DNA of 13,599 nt from an uncultured Collinsella sp. (GTDB lineage: Bacteria > Actinomycetota > Coriobacteriia > Coriobacteriales > Coriobacteriaceae), in NCBI GenBank assembly GCA_900546085.1, contig URBS01000050.1, positions 1 to 13,599 on the forward strand, given 5' to 3'. Every line of letters starts with the position of its first letter. The first letter of the stretch is position 1. Both the position numbers and the translations under genes were made by a program. Positions 6,933 to 13,599 of the stretch are shown piece by piece. A model generated the notes under the pieces. It searched no databases, was not told the origin of the DNA, and worked only from the letters and a program-made list of their open reading frames with translations.

Positions 6933-6943
6933 GGGGTAGCGCT

Positions 6944-7354
6944 ATGAAGCAAACGCAGGCAACCCGCCGTCTGGGCGAGCAGCTTCGCGAGAAGCTCGGT
7001 TATATCCTGCTCTTTGAGGTTTCCGATCCGCGTCTCGACCTGGTTACTTTGACCGCGGTCGAGGTCGCGGTGGACCGTTCGTTCGCGCGTGTGTTCGTGT
7101 CGTGCGATGCGAGCCGCTACGACGAGGTCATGGAGGCGCTCGCAAGCGCTAAGGGCCGTATTCGCAGCCTGTTGGCTCGCTCGCTCGATTGGCGTGTTAC
7201 GCCCGAGCTCGATTTTCGCATCGATCGCTCGACCGATGAGGCCGAGCGCATCACGCGTGCGCTGGAAAACGTTCCCGCCACGCTTGCGATCGAAAAGGAC
7301 GAGGACGGCTATCCGATAGCGGATGCCGCCCAGGAGGCAGCTTTAGATGACTAA
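6944..7354 (+). CDS. rbfA: 30S ribosome-binding factor A (RbfA)
   Basis: RbfA (136 residues) is a small KH-fold protein that binds the immature 30S subunit near 16S helix 1 and supports 5'-end maturation, notably in the cold. The opening TRRLGEQLREKLGYIL and the following VSDPRLDLVTLTAVEVAVDRSFARVFVS pattern are typical, as is the helix containing IRSLLARSL near the middle. The length fits the family. The ATG at 6944 lies eleven bases after the infB stop, with GGGGG at 6933-6937 as ribosome binding site. The 3' end overlaps the start of nrnA by eight bases, so the two are probably translationally coupled. infB-rbfA is a widely conserved pair. Confidence 0.94.
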   Translation: MKQTQATRRLGEQLREKLGYILLFEVSDPRLDLVTLTAVEVAVDRSFARVFVSCDASRYDEVMEALASAKGRIRSLLARSLDWRVTPELDFRIDRSTDEAERITRALENVPATLAIEKDEDGYPIADAAQEAALDD

Positions 7355-8390
7355 TTCCGCCGACCTCGCCTCGTGCGAGTCTGCAGATATTCAGCGACGC
7401 ATCTTCGAGCTCATCGAGGGTGCGTCCTCCATTGCGATTTCGGGACACACTTCTCCCGATGGCGACGCCCTGGGCTCCGTGTTGGGTCTGGGCCTCTCGC
7501 TTATGAAGTTTTTCCCTAACAAGGACATTGCCCTGCTGCTGGCAGACGATGATCCGGTTCCGCGCATCTACCGCTTTATGGAAGGCTCCGATCGCCTGGT
7601 ACCGGCATCTGCGTATGCCGGCAATCCTGACCTGTTCATCTCGGTGGACGTGCCGGTCGTCGAGCGTCTCAATAATTCCGCCGAGGTGCTTCGTCGCTCC
7701 AAGCATGTGGTGTGCTTCGATCACCATCCGGCGCGCGAGGAGTTTGCCGAGCTCAGCCTGAGGCGCGTCGAAGCTGCAGCCTGCGCCATGATCATCGACC
7801 GCTTCTTGGACAATTGCGGCATTGTCGCACGTGATGGCGTTGCGACCTGCCTGCTGTGTGGCTTGGTTACCGATACCGGCCGTTTTCAGTACCAAAACGC
7901 CGATGCAGCCGCGTTCCATGCAGCCTCGCGTCTGGTTGCCCACGGTGCCGATCCGGCGCGTGTGGCACTCGAGGTTTACCAGAGCATGCGCGTTGAGTTT
8001 TTGCACCTCAAGTCCATCGTTATGGGCCGCATTAAGACAGTGGCCCACGGGCGCGTCGCGTATAGCTACGCGTACCAGAGTGACCTTGAGGCCTGCGGTG
8101 TCACCTCGGATGAGTGCGACGGTCTGGTTGACGTGGTGCGCTCGGTGATGGGCGTCGAGGTCTGTCTGTTCCTGAAGGGCATTGAGGGCGATACCAAGGT
8201 GCGCGGCAACCTGCGCTCCAAGGGCGACCTCAACGTGTCCGAGATCGCTGCTACCTTTGGCGGAGGCGGACATCCCGCTGCCGCCGGTTTCTCCAACAAC
8301 GGAACGATTCTCGAGACGCTTACCGTGGCACTTCCCATGCTGGCCGAGCTGGTGGGGGAGGATCCCGCTTCGGTGACCGTCGAGCTTTAA
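7347..8390 (+). CDS. nrnA: DHH-family oligoribonuclease / 3'-phosphoadenosine-5'-phosphate phosphatase (NrnA-like)
   Basis: This 347-residue DHH-DHHA1 protein should degrade 2-5 nucleotide RNA fragments and dephosphorylate pAp, using Mn2+ in the cytoplasm. The metal-binding motifs are GHTSPDGDALGS with His34, Asp38 and Asp40, and the name-giving Asp125-His126-His127 in CFDHHP. LVTDTGRFQY is a further conserved motif. The C-terminal DHHA1 domain has GGGGHPAAAGF with His309 and the preceding substrate-contacting NLRSKG. The ATG at 7347 overlaps the rbfA stop and has AGGAGG at 7332-7337, nine bases upstream. A gene of this family between rbfA and truB is common in Gram-positive bacteria and actinobacteria. 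Some relatives act mainly on cyclic dinucleotide products (pApA), so the exact substrate is uncertain; the fold and chemistry are not. Confidence 0.92.
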   Translation: MTNSADLASCESADIQRRIFELIEGASSIAISGHTSPDGDALGSVLGLGLSLMKFFPNKDIALLLADDDPVPRIYRFMEGSDRLVPASAYAGNPDLFISVDVPVVERLNNSAEVLRRSKHVVCFDHHPAREEFAELSLRRVEAAACAMIIDRFLDNCGIVARDGVATCLLCGLVTDTGRFQYQNADAAAFHAASRLVAHGADPARVALEVYQSMRVEFLHLKSIVMGRIKTVAHGRVAYSYAYQSDLEACGVTSDECDGLVDVVRSVMGVEVCLFLKGIEGDTKVRGNLRSKGDLNVSEIAATFGGGGHPAAAGFSNNGTILETLTVALPMLAELVGEDPASVTVEL

Positions 8391-8405
8391 CTTTTTGGAT
8401 GGTAC

Positions 8406-9338
8406 ATGGCTCGTCGTACGCCTTCTCAACTGAATATGCTGCTCGCCGTCGATAAGCCGGTGGGCTGCACGTCCCACGATGTGGTTTCGAAATGCCGGCG
8501 CGCCCTCCATGAGCGGCGCGTCGGCCATGCCGGCACGCTCGACCCCATGGCATCAGGTGTCATGGTGGTGGGTGTGGGCCAGGCCACCCGTCTGCTGGGC
8601 ATGCTAACCCTCGATACCAAAAGCTATGTCGCCGACATTTCGTTTGGCGCCGAGACCAATACCGATGATGCGGAGGGCGAGGCGGTCCGCACGGTGGCTG
8701 TTGCCAACGAGCTCCGCGATCCTGCCTATGCCCGTGAGCGCTTGGCCGCTATGCTGGGTCCGCAGATGCAGGTGCCGCCGGCGTTTTCGGCTATCTCGGT
8801 CAATGGCGTTCGCGCCTACAAGTCTGCTCGCGAGGGCAATGCGGTGGACCTACCTCCGCGCCCCGTCGAGGTCTATGCCGCCGACCTGATCGCCGTGGGA
8901 GGCGAAGGTGATACGTGTGTGTGGACCGTGGCGTTCTCAGTGAGCAAGGGTACCTATATCCGTGCGCTCGCTCGCGATTTGGGCCGCGCCTGCGAGAGCG
9001 CCGCGCACATTTCCGCGCTGCGCCGCACGGCCTCCGGTGTTGTTTCCATTGGCGCTTGTCATACGGTCGAGGAGCTTTCTCCCGAGTCCGCGGCTGGCTT
9101 TGCCCTGGATCCCATTGCGGCCCTGGGCGCCACGCGTGTTGACTTGCCGGGCAATCTTGCCGACGACCTGCTCTGCGGCCGACGCATTCCCGTTGAGCGT
9201 GCGCTTGCCGATTTTGATGCCTCGAAGGCGCCGTTTGCGTTGGTGCTCGATGGGGGACTCAAGGCGCTCGCCCGCATCGAGGGTGGCCGCTTTGTCATGG
9301 AGCATGTCTTTCCGCAGGCCATCGGCGGTGTTCGATGA
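8406..9338 (+). CDS. truB: tRNA pseudouridine-55 synthase TruB
   Basis: TruB (310 residues) isomerises U55 in the T-arm of nearly all tRNAs to pseudouridine. DKPVGCTSHDVVSKCRR opens the catalytic domain, and the catalytic aspartate is Asp46 in GHAGTLDPMASG. The conserved PPAFSAISVNGVRAYKSAREG and SKGTYIRALARDLG motifs follow, and the C-terminal ~65 residues form a PUA-like end. The ATG at 8406 gives a short extra N-terminus (MARRTPSQLN) before the usual start. Its only Shine-Dalgarno-like sequence, GGATGG at 8397-8402, is very close (three bases). The in-frame ATG at 8436 is the alternative. The gene follows nrnA after 15 bases and ends in an ATGA overlap with ribF. Confidence 0.95.
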   Translation: MARRTPSQLNMLLAVDKPVGCTSHDVVSKCRRALHERRVGHAGTLDPMASGVMVVGVGQATRLLGMLTLDTKSYVADISFGAETNTDDAEGEAVRTVAVANELRDPAYARERLAAMLGPQMQVPPAFSAISVNGVRAYKSAREGNAVDLPPRPVEVYAADLIAVGGEGDTCVWTVAFSVSKGTYIRALARDLGRACESAAHISALRRTASGVVSIGACHTVEELSPESAAGFALDPIAALGATRVDLPGNLADDLLCGRRIPVERALADFDASKAPFALVLDGGLKALARIEGGRFVMEHVFPQAIGGVR

Positions 9339-10342
9339 TGTTGTCCGCTCACGAGCTCGCGCGTATTTTTTTCGCGGGCGAGTCGGACGAGGCTCACATC
9401 GTTACTGCCGATGCGTTTGATAAGTGTGAGCACCTGGGTGCTGCCTCGATCGCCATTGGCGTGTTCGATGGCGTGCACCGTGGACACCAGGAGCTCATTG
9501 CGGCGCTTGTCCGTGACGCCCGTGCCCATGGCTGTAAGGCGGTCGTGGTCACTTTCGATCCCGATCCGGACGTTGTGGTGAGTCCTTCGCCCGCTCAAAA
9601 ATTGATGACGACGGCCGACCGTCTACATGCCTTGGCTCAGACCGGGGTCGATGCGGTGGTGGCCGTTCCCTTTACGCCTGAGGTTGCGGCACTCGACCAT
9701 GTCGGTTTTCTCGCACTGCTGTCACGCGTGGTCGACATTCGTTCGATTCGCGTTGGCAGCGACTTTAGGCTGGGTCGTGGCGGTGCTTCTGGTGTTGCCG
9801 AGATGCGCTCTTGGGGTTCCGAGCGCGGCGTTGACGTGTATGGTCACGACCTGCTTTGCGAGGGCGGTGAGGCCATTTGCGCCACCCGCATTCGTCATGA
9901 GCTGGGACAGGGCCATGTGGAGCTTGCTGCTGAGTTGCTCGGCCGCCCGTATATGCTGCGTGGCGGTGTTATTCGTGGCCGTCACGAGGGCTCTGGCATG
10001 GGCTTTCCCACGGCAAACCTGCAGGTTCCCGACGGCATTCAGGTGCCTGCCGATGGTGTGTATGAGGGTCTGGTGCTCGTCGATGACATCGCGTGGCCCG
10101 CTGCCGTTAATGTCGGCCTGCCGCCGACGTATGCCGACGATGCCGCTTCATCGCATCTCGAGGCTAACTTAATTGGTTATACGGGCGACCTGTACGGTGC
10201 TTCCGTTTCGCTGGCGTTTACGCGCTGGCTACGTCCCTCGCGCGTGTTCGATTCGCTGGATGAGTTGATTGCGACCGTCGAGGGTAATATCGAGGACATT
10301 CGTCACAACTTGGGTGAGCAGGGGGTGGGCATCCGTGATTAG
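9335..10342 (+). CDS. ribF: Bifunctional riboflavin kinase / FAD synthetase RibF
   Basis: RibF (335 residues) phosphorylates riboflavin to FMN and adenylylates FMN to FAD. The N-terminal FMN adenylyltransferase domain has GVFDGVHRGH at 42-51, with the nucleotidyltransferase HxGH-type residues His48 and His51, and later VGSDFRLGRGG and IRHELGQGHVE. The C-terminal riboflavin kinase domain has GMGFPTANL with Pro225-Thr226-Ala227-Asn228. The GVFDG motif comes about 20 residues later than in many homologues. The ATG at 9335 overlaps the truB TGA (ATGA). No strong ribosome binding site is visible, so translation is probably coupled to truB; a second ATG follows at 9338. truB-ribF is a common pair, usually followed by rpsO, but here dnaG follows, overlapping by eight bases. 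Confidence 0.95.
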   Translation: MMLSAHELARIFFAGESDEAHIVTADAFDKCEHLGAASIAIGVFDGVHRGHQELIAALVRDARAHGCKAVVVTFDPDPDVVVSPSPAQKLMTTADRLHALAQTGVDAVVAVPFTPEVAALDHVGFLALLSRVVDIRSIRVGSDFRLGRGGASGVAEMRSWGSERGVDVYGHDLLCEGGEAICATRIRHELGQGHVELAAELLGRPYMLRGGVIRGRHEGSGMGFPTANLQVPDGIQVPADGVYEGLVLVDDIAWPAAVNVGLPPTYADDAASSHLEANLIGYTGDLYGASVSLAFTRWLRPSRVFDSLDELIATVEGNIEDIRHNLGEQGVGIRD

Positions 10343-12443
10343 CGATGAGGAAAAAGACCAGGTACGCGCTGCGTCCGACCTAGTTGCTATCGTGCAGGAA
10401 ACGGTTGAGCTCAAGCCCCGCGGCCATGAGTTTTGGGGTTGCTGCCCCTTTCATGGCGAAAAGACGCCGTCCTTCCACATTATCCCCGCCACGCAGGTGT
10501 GGCATTGCTTTGGCTGCGGCGAGGGTGGCGACGTCTTCACCTATATCATGAAGCGCGAGAACCTGAGCTTTCCCGAGTCAATCCGCTATTTGGCCGATCG
10601 TGCGGGTATTGAGCTGCATGACACCGGAGATCGTCGCGAGCGCGGTACCAAGCGTGCCCGCATCTACGATCTGTGTGCCGAGACCGCCCAGTTCTACCAC
10701 ACCATGCTTATGCGCGGTAAGGACGGCCGTCCACGCGAGTACTTTGCCAGCCGTGGTATGGGTGGCGACGTCTGCCGCCGCTACTGCCTGGGCTTTGCAC
10801 CGGGCCGCAACGCGCTGGTGTCGCACCTGTCCCAGGCGGGTTTTACCCCGCAGGAGATGATCGACGCCAACGTTGCCGTGAGCCGCGGGCGCGGGCAGCT
10901 TGCCGACCGCTTCTACGACCGCGTGATGTTTCCCATCTTTGACGAGCAGGGTCACAACATTGCCTTTGGCGGGCGCATCATGGGTGACGGCCAACCCAAG
11001 TACCTCAACACCGCCGAGACGAGCGTGTTCCATAAAAAGCGAAACCTCTATGGCTTTAACTGGGCCAAGGAGTTTATCGTCGCGCAGGATACGGCCATCG
11101 TGGTGGAGGGCTATACCGATTGCATCGCCTGCTGGGAGGCGGGGATCAAAAACGTTGTCGCCACGCTGGGCACCGCGCTCACGGAGCATCACGTCAAGAC
11201 GCTCACCCGCTTTGCCAAGCGTATCGTGTATATGTTCGATGGCGATGCCGCGGGCCAGAAGGCCGCCCGTCGCGCGATTCAATTTATCGAGCAGGATTCG
11301 ATGGACCTGCGCTGCGTGGTGCTGCCCGACGGCAACGACCCCATGGAGTTCATCACAGCGCATGGTGGACAGGAGCTTCAGGCGCGCATCGACGCTGCCG
11401 AGCCGCTCATGGACTTTGTCTACCGTTCGCTGCAGGAGTCGAGTGACATCACCACGCCGGGCGGTCGTGCCAAGGCGCTGGAGGATGCGCTCACGCTCAT
11501 CTATCCGCTTCGTGACAGCTATATGATCGATACGTACTTTATCCAGATTGCCGATCTGCTGGGTTTGGATTTGGAGACCGTGCGTGCGAGCTCGGGCCGT
11601 GTGTTTCGCGATGTCGCCAAGCGCGAGGATGCGGAACGACGTCGTGAGCAGAGCTTTGAGCGCCAGCGGGCACAGGCTGAGCGGTCCGGCGGGACGGGTA
11701 GTCGGGCGTCGAGTTCTCGCGATGCCGGTCGCGGCGCTTGGGCATCGGGCGCGACGCCGTCGGTGTCCGCGCCGGTCGAGGAAGAGCCGTACGACTACGT
11801 CCCACTCGATGCCTACGGTGCCGCGCCCGTGGAGGTCGTCGACGATCTGCCGCCAATCGATGTGCCTGATGGTATGGGTGCTGTGCCTGTGGCTGACGGT
11901 TCGGGCGCATCGGCTGCGGCGGCGCCGATGGTTCTGACCGATCTTGAGCGCAAGTCCTTGGCAGGGGAGCGCGAGCTGTTGACGATGCTTACGAGCTACC
12001 CCGACCTGTTCCGCACGTATGCCGACCGCATCTGCTCCATCGAGTGGGTTGACCCACGTCACGAGTCCATCGCATGGGCCGTTCTGGCAACGCCGCCGGG
12101 AACCGATCCGGCAGCCTGCATGGATGCGGCGCGCTCGGTGTGTCCCGAGGCGGCAACGCTTGTGAGTGCCGGGCGCATCTCGGCGACGAGCAAGCACCCC
12201 ACCGAGACGAATATCGTTTTTATGCTCGATACGCTCGAGCTCTACACCATCAAGCGCCGCATGCGTACCGCACAGGCCAAGCTGCGCCAGGACCGTTCGC
12301 TCGACGATGAGGCCCGCCGCGCGCTGACCGTGCAGGCCGCGCAGGATTCGCAGCGTCAACGCGAGCTGCAAAAGTCTATCGGCGGCGTGGCGGACCCGTT
12401 CCGTTTGATCGGTTTGGAGACCGCGGGCACCGAACAGGCCTAG
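10335..12443 (+). CDS. dnaG: DNA primase DnaG
   Basis: DnaG (702 residues) makes the RNA primers for DNA replication and works with the replicative helicase at the fork. The N-terminal zinc domain has Cys37-x2-His40 and Cys58-x2-Cys61 (GCCPFHGEKTPSFH and WHCFGCGEGGD). The catalytic core contains a TOPRIM fold with Glu258 in VVEGYTD and Asp302-Gly-Asp304 in the metal-binding DGD. A low-complexity Ser/Gly/Ala/Pro/Asp linker of about 100 residues (roughly 435-540) precedes the helical helicase-binding domain, which begins near LTDLERKSLAGERELL. That makes it longer than the ~600 residues usual for the family. The start is GTG 10335 (MISDEEKDQVR), with AGGGGG at 10320-10325 upstream. An ATG at 10269 would add 22 unrelated residues and a 74-base overlap with ribF. 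The GTG start gives an eight-base overlap with ribF. Confidence 0.95.
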   Translation: MISDEEKDQVRAASDLVAIVQETVELKPRGHEFWGCCPFHGEKTPSFHIIPATQVWHCFGCGEGGDVFTYIMKRENLSFPESIRYLADRAGIELHDTGDRRERGTKRARIYDLCAETAQFYHTMLMRGKDGRPREYFASRGMGGDVCRRYCLGFAPGRNALVSHLSQAGFTPQEMIDANVAVSRGRGQLADRFYDRVMFPIFDEQGHNIAFGGRIMGDGQPKYLNTAETSVFHKKRNLYGFNWAKEFIVAQDTAIVVEGYTDCIACWEAGIKNVVATLGTALTEHHVKTLTRFAKRIVYMFDGDAAGQKAARRAIQFIEQDSMDLRCVVLPDGNDPMEFITAHGGQELQARIDAAEPLMDFVYRSLQESSDITTPGGRAKALEDALTLIYPLRDSYMIDTYFIQIADLLGLDLETVRASSGRVFRDVAKREDAERRREQSFERQRAQAERSGGTGSRASSSRDAGRGAWASGATPSVSAPVEEEPYDYVPLDAYGAAPVEVVDDLPPIDVPDGMGAVPVADGSGASAAAAPMVLTDLERKSLAGERELLTMLTSYPDLFRTYADRICSIEWVDPRHESIAWAVLATPPGTDPAACMDAARSVCPEAATLVSAGRISATSKHPTETNIVFMLDTLELYTIKRRMRTAQAKLRQDRSLDDEARRALTVQAAQDSQRQRELQKSIGGVADPFRLIGLETAGTEQA

Positions 12444-12512
12444 ATGTTGTGGTCAACCAGCGTATTCTCGCCTATATCCAGTTGTCTTTTTGGGTATAGA
12501 CGTCAATGTGTG

Positions 12513-12521
12513 TGCTAAAGT
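12513..12521 (+). promoter_or_regulatory. Candidate extended -10 promoter for rpoD
   Basis: TG-C-TAAAGT (12513-12521) fits an extended -10 element (TGn followed by a TATAAT-like hexamer, 4 of 6 matches). No convincing -35 lies 16-18 bases upstream, which extended -10 promoters can tolerate. Transcription would begin near 12528, about 26 bases before the rpoD start. It sits in the 110-base dnaG-rpoD gap, where I see no terminator, so rpoD is probably also read from the upstream operon. Confidence 0.4.
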
Positions 12522-12525
12522 ATTG

Positions 12526-12538
12526 AGTCCTGTGGACT
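12526..12538 (+). repeat. Inverted repeat at the predicted rpoD transcription start
   Basis: AGTCC (12526-12530), loop TGT, GGACT (12534-12538) is a perfect five-base-pair inverted repeat directly before the ribosome binding site GAAGGGAG (12541-12548). It could be an operator or a 5'-end stabilising hairpin. It is short and may be chance. Confidence 0.3.
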
Positions 12539-12553
12539 ATGAAGGGAGAATCT

Positions 12554-13599
12554 GTGCCAAAAAAGACTGAGAGCACGGGTACTGGGCTGGAATCCTACGT
12601 TGCAAAGCTCATGGGCAACGGCTCAAACAGGACTTCGGTAACCGAGGACGAGATTCAGGTCGCCCTGAAGGATATCGATGTTTCTGACGAGCAGCTCACC
12701 GCGGTGTATTCCGCGCTGCGCAACAGCGGCATCCAGATTATCTCCGCGAGCGGAAACGACGACGCCCCCATGGACGTCGACGATGACGATAACGATACCG
12801 ATACCGACGATTTTGATGACGACGACGAGCACGATTCCGGCTCGCTCGACGATCACGAGCTCAAGATGGCCCGTCAGGCCGACGCCGAGATGGGTTCTTC
12901 CAAGAGTAAGAAGAAGCGCACCGTGCGCACGTCCCGTTCACGCTCCCGCGTGCGTGGCATCGATGCCTCCACGGTGATGCTGACCGGCGATCCGGTTCGT
13001 ATGTACCTCAAGGAGATCGGCAAGGTCGACCTGCTGACCGCTTCCGAAGAGGTCGATCTGGCTATGAAGATCGAGGCCGGTCTTGAGGCCACCGAGAAGC
13101 TCGAGGCTGCCGATGCCGGCGAGCTCGAGCTCACGCGTGCCGAGATGCGTCGTCTTGCGCGCATTGAGAACGTGGGCCTCGAAGCCAAGCAGGCACTCAT
13201 CAGCGCAAACCTGCGTCTGGTCGTCTCCATCGCCAAACGCTATGTCGGCCGCGGCATGCTGTTCCTTGACCTGATCCAGGAGGGCAACCTCGGTCTGATC
13301 CGCGCTGTTGAGAAGTTCGACTACCAGAAGGGCTTTAAGTTCTCCACCTATGCCACGTGGTGGATCCGTCAGGCCATTACGCGCGCCATTGCCGATCAGG
13401 CCCGTACCATCCGTATTCCCGTGCATATGGTCGAGACCATCAACAAGCTCGTCCGCGTGCAGCGCCAGCTCCTTCAGGACCTGGGTCGCGACCCGACCCC
13501 TGAGGAGATCGGTGCCGAGATGGACATGAGCGCCGACCGCGTCCGCGAGATCCAGAAGATTTCGCAGGAGCCCGTGTCGCTCGAGACCCCCATCGGCGA
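12554..13599 (+). CDS. rpoD: RNA polymerase primary sigma factor RpoD/SigA (3' partial)
   Basis: This is the housekeeping sigma factor that directs RNA polymerase to -35/-10 promoters. 348 codons are visible and the gene runs off the window. The N-terminal ~65 residues resemble region 1.1. An Asp-rich stretch (about 69-94) and a Lys/Arg/Ser-rich stretch (about 115-133) follow. Region 1.2 starts near residue 139 (STVMLTGDPVRMYLKEIG). Region 2 runs from about 215 (LISANLRLVVSIAKRYVGRG), with the promoter-melting segment FDYQKGFKFSTYATWWIRQ from 255, including Trp269-Trp270. Region 3 begins with the PTPEEIGAEM stretch; region 4 lies beyond the window. The GTG at 12554 is chosen because AAGGGAG lies five bases upstream. 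An in-frame ATG at 12539 would cover that site and has none of its own. Its place after dnaG matches the classic dnaG-rpoD macromolecular synthesis arrangement. Confidence 0.94.
   Translation, partial: MPKKTESTGTGLESYVAKLMGNGSNRTSVTEDEIQVALKDIDVSDEQLTAVYSALRNSGIQIISASGNDDAPMDVDDDDNDTDTDDFDDDDEHDSGSLDDHELKMARQADAEMGSSKSKKKRTVRTSRSRSRVRGIDASTVMLTGDPVRMYLKEIGKVDLLTASEEVDLAMKIEAGLEATEKLEAADAGELELTRAEMRRLARIENVGLEAKQALISANLRLVVSIAKRYVGRGMLFLDLIQEGNLGLIRAVEKFDYQKGFKFSTYATWWIRQAITRAIADQARTIRIPVHMVETINKLVRVQRQLLQDLGRDPTPEEIGAEMDMSADRVREIQKISQEPVSLETPIG

Noticed and set aside
10269..10334. Longer dnaG starting at ATG 10269
   Set aside because: The added residues are unrelated to primases and would overlap ribF by 74 bases. 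GTG 10335 has a good ribosome binding site and gives the normal N-terminus.
10578..12371. Long minus-strand open frame opposite dnaG (about 600 codons)
   Set aside because: It has no known motif, no ribosome binding site context and a composition expected from antisense reading of a high-GC gene. The dnaG frame is fully supported. The same holds for 2852-4165 opposite nusA and 7251-8528 opposite nrnA.
12482..12500. TTGTCT and TATAGA as a -35/-10 pair before rpoD
   Set aside because: The spacer is only seven bases, far too short for a sigma70 promoter.
1..13599. CRISPR array, insertion sequence, phage, toxin-antitoxin or other defence system
   Set aside because: I saw no spaced direct repeats, transposase motifs, terminal inverted repeats or unknown multi-gene cassette; coding space is filled by recognisable core genes.

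Overview
The window is a high-GC, Gram-positive-like bacterial chromosome segment, probably from a gut actinobacterium of class Coriobacteriia and most like Collinsella. The reasons are strong G/C preference at third codon positions, a dnaG-rpoD pair behind the nusA-infB block, a sigma factor with an acidic-then-basic N-terminal region, and a 2-hydroxyacyl-CoA dehydratase activator fragment. The genus is inferred from style and is not proven. All genes are on the + strand.

Region 1 (1-2124) is one open frame made of two unrelated parts. The first ~170 codons are the C-terminal part of an Fe-S activator of 2-hydroxyacyl-CoA dehydratases. The rest is the C-terminal ~60% of leucyl-tRNA synthetase. 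The join falls at about 495-545. Codon use changes abruptly there: T-ending codons rise from 5 of 180 to 26 of 180, and alanine GCG falls from 10 to 1 (hand counts). A misassembly, or less likely a real recombination, explains this better than a true fusion protein.

Region 2 (2125-2382) is intergenic. It holds a long hairpin after leuS, a sigma70-type promoter candidate, and a textbook intrinsic terminator inside the short leader of rimP, which suggests attenuation.

Region 3 (2383-12443) is a compact cluster: rimP, nusA, infB, rbfA, nrnA, truB, ribF, dnaG. It combines ribosome maturation (RimP, RbfA), transcription elongation and termination (NusA), translation initiation (IF-2), small-RNA and nucleotide turnover (NrnA), tRNA pseudouridylation (TruB), flavin cofactor synthesis (RibF) and replication priming (DnaG). 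Several junctions overlap (rbfA/nrnA, truB/ribF, ribF/dnaG), as expected for translational coupling. ylxR and the L7Ae-like ylxQ, often found between nusA and infB, are absent. In their place is a 91-base gap with two perfect hairpins.

Region 4 (12444-13599) is a 110-base gap with an extended -10 promoter candidate, followed by the 5' part of the primary sigma factor gene, which runs off the end.

I see no tRNA, rRNA, CRISPR array, insertion sequence, phage gene or unknown multi-gene system. Nearly everything is core housekeeping. The points most worth a second look are the chimeric junction, the rimP leader terminator and a Cys/His tail on NusA.
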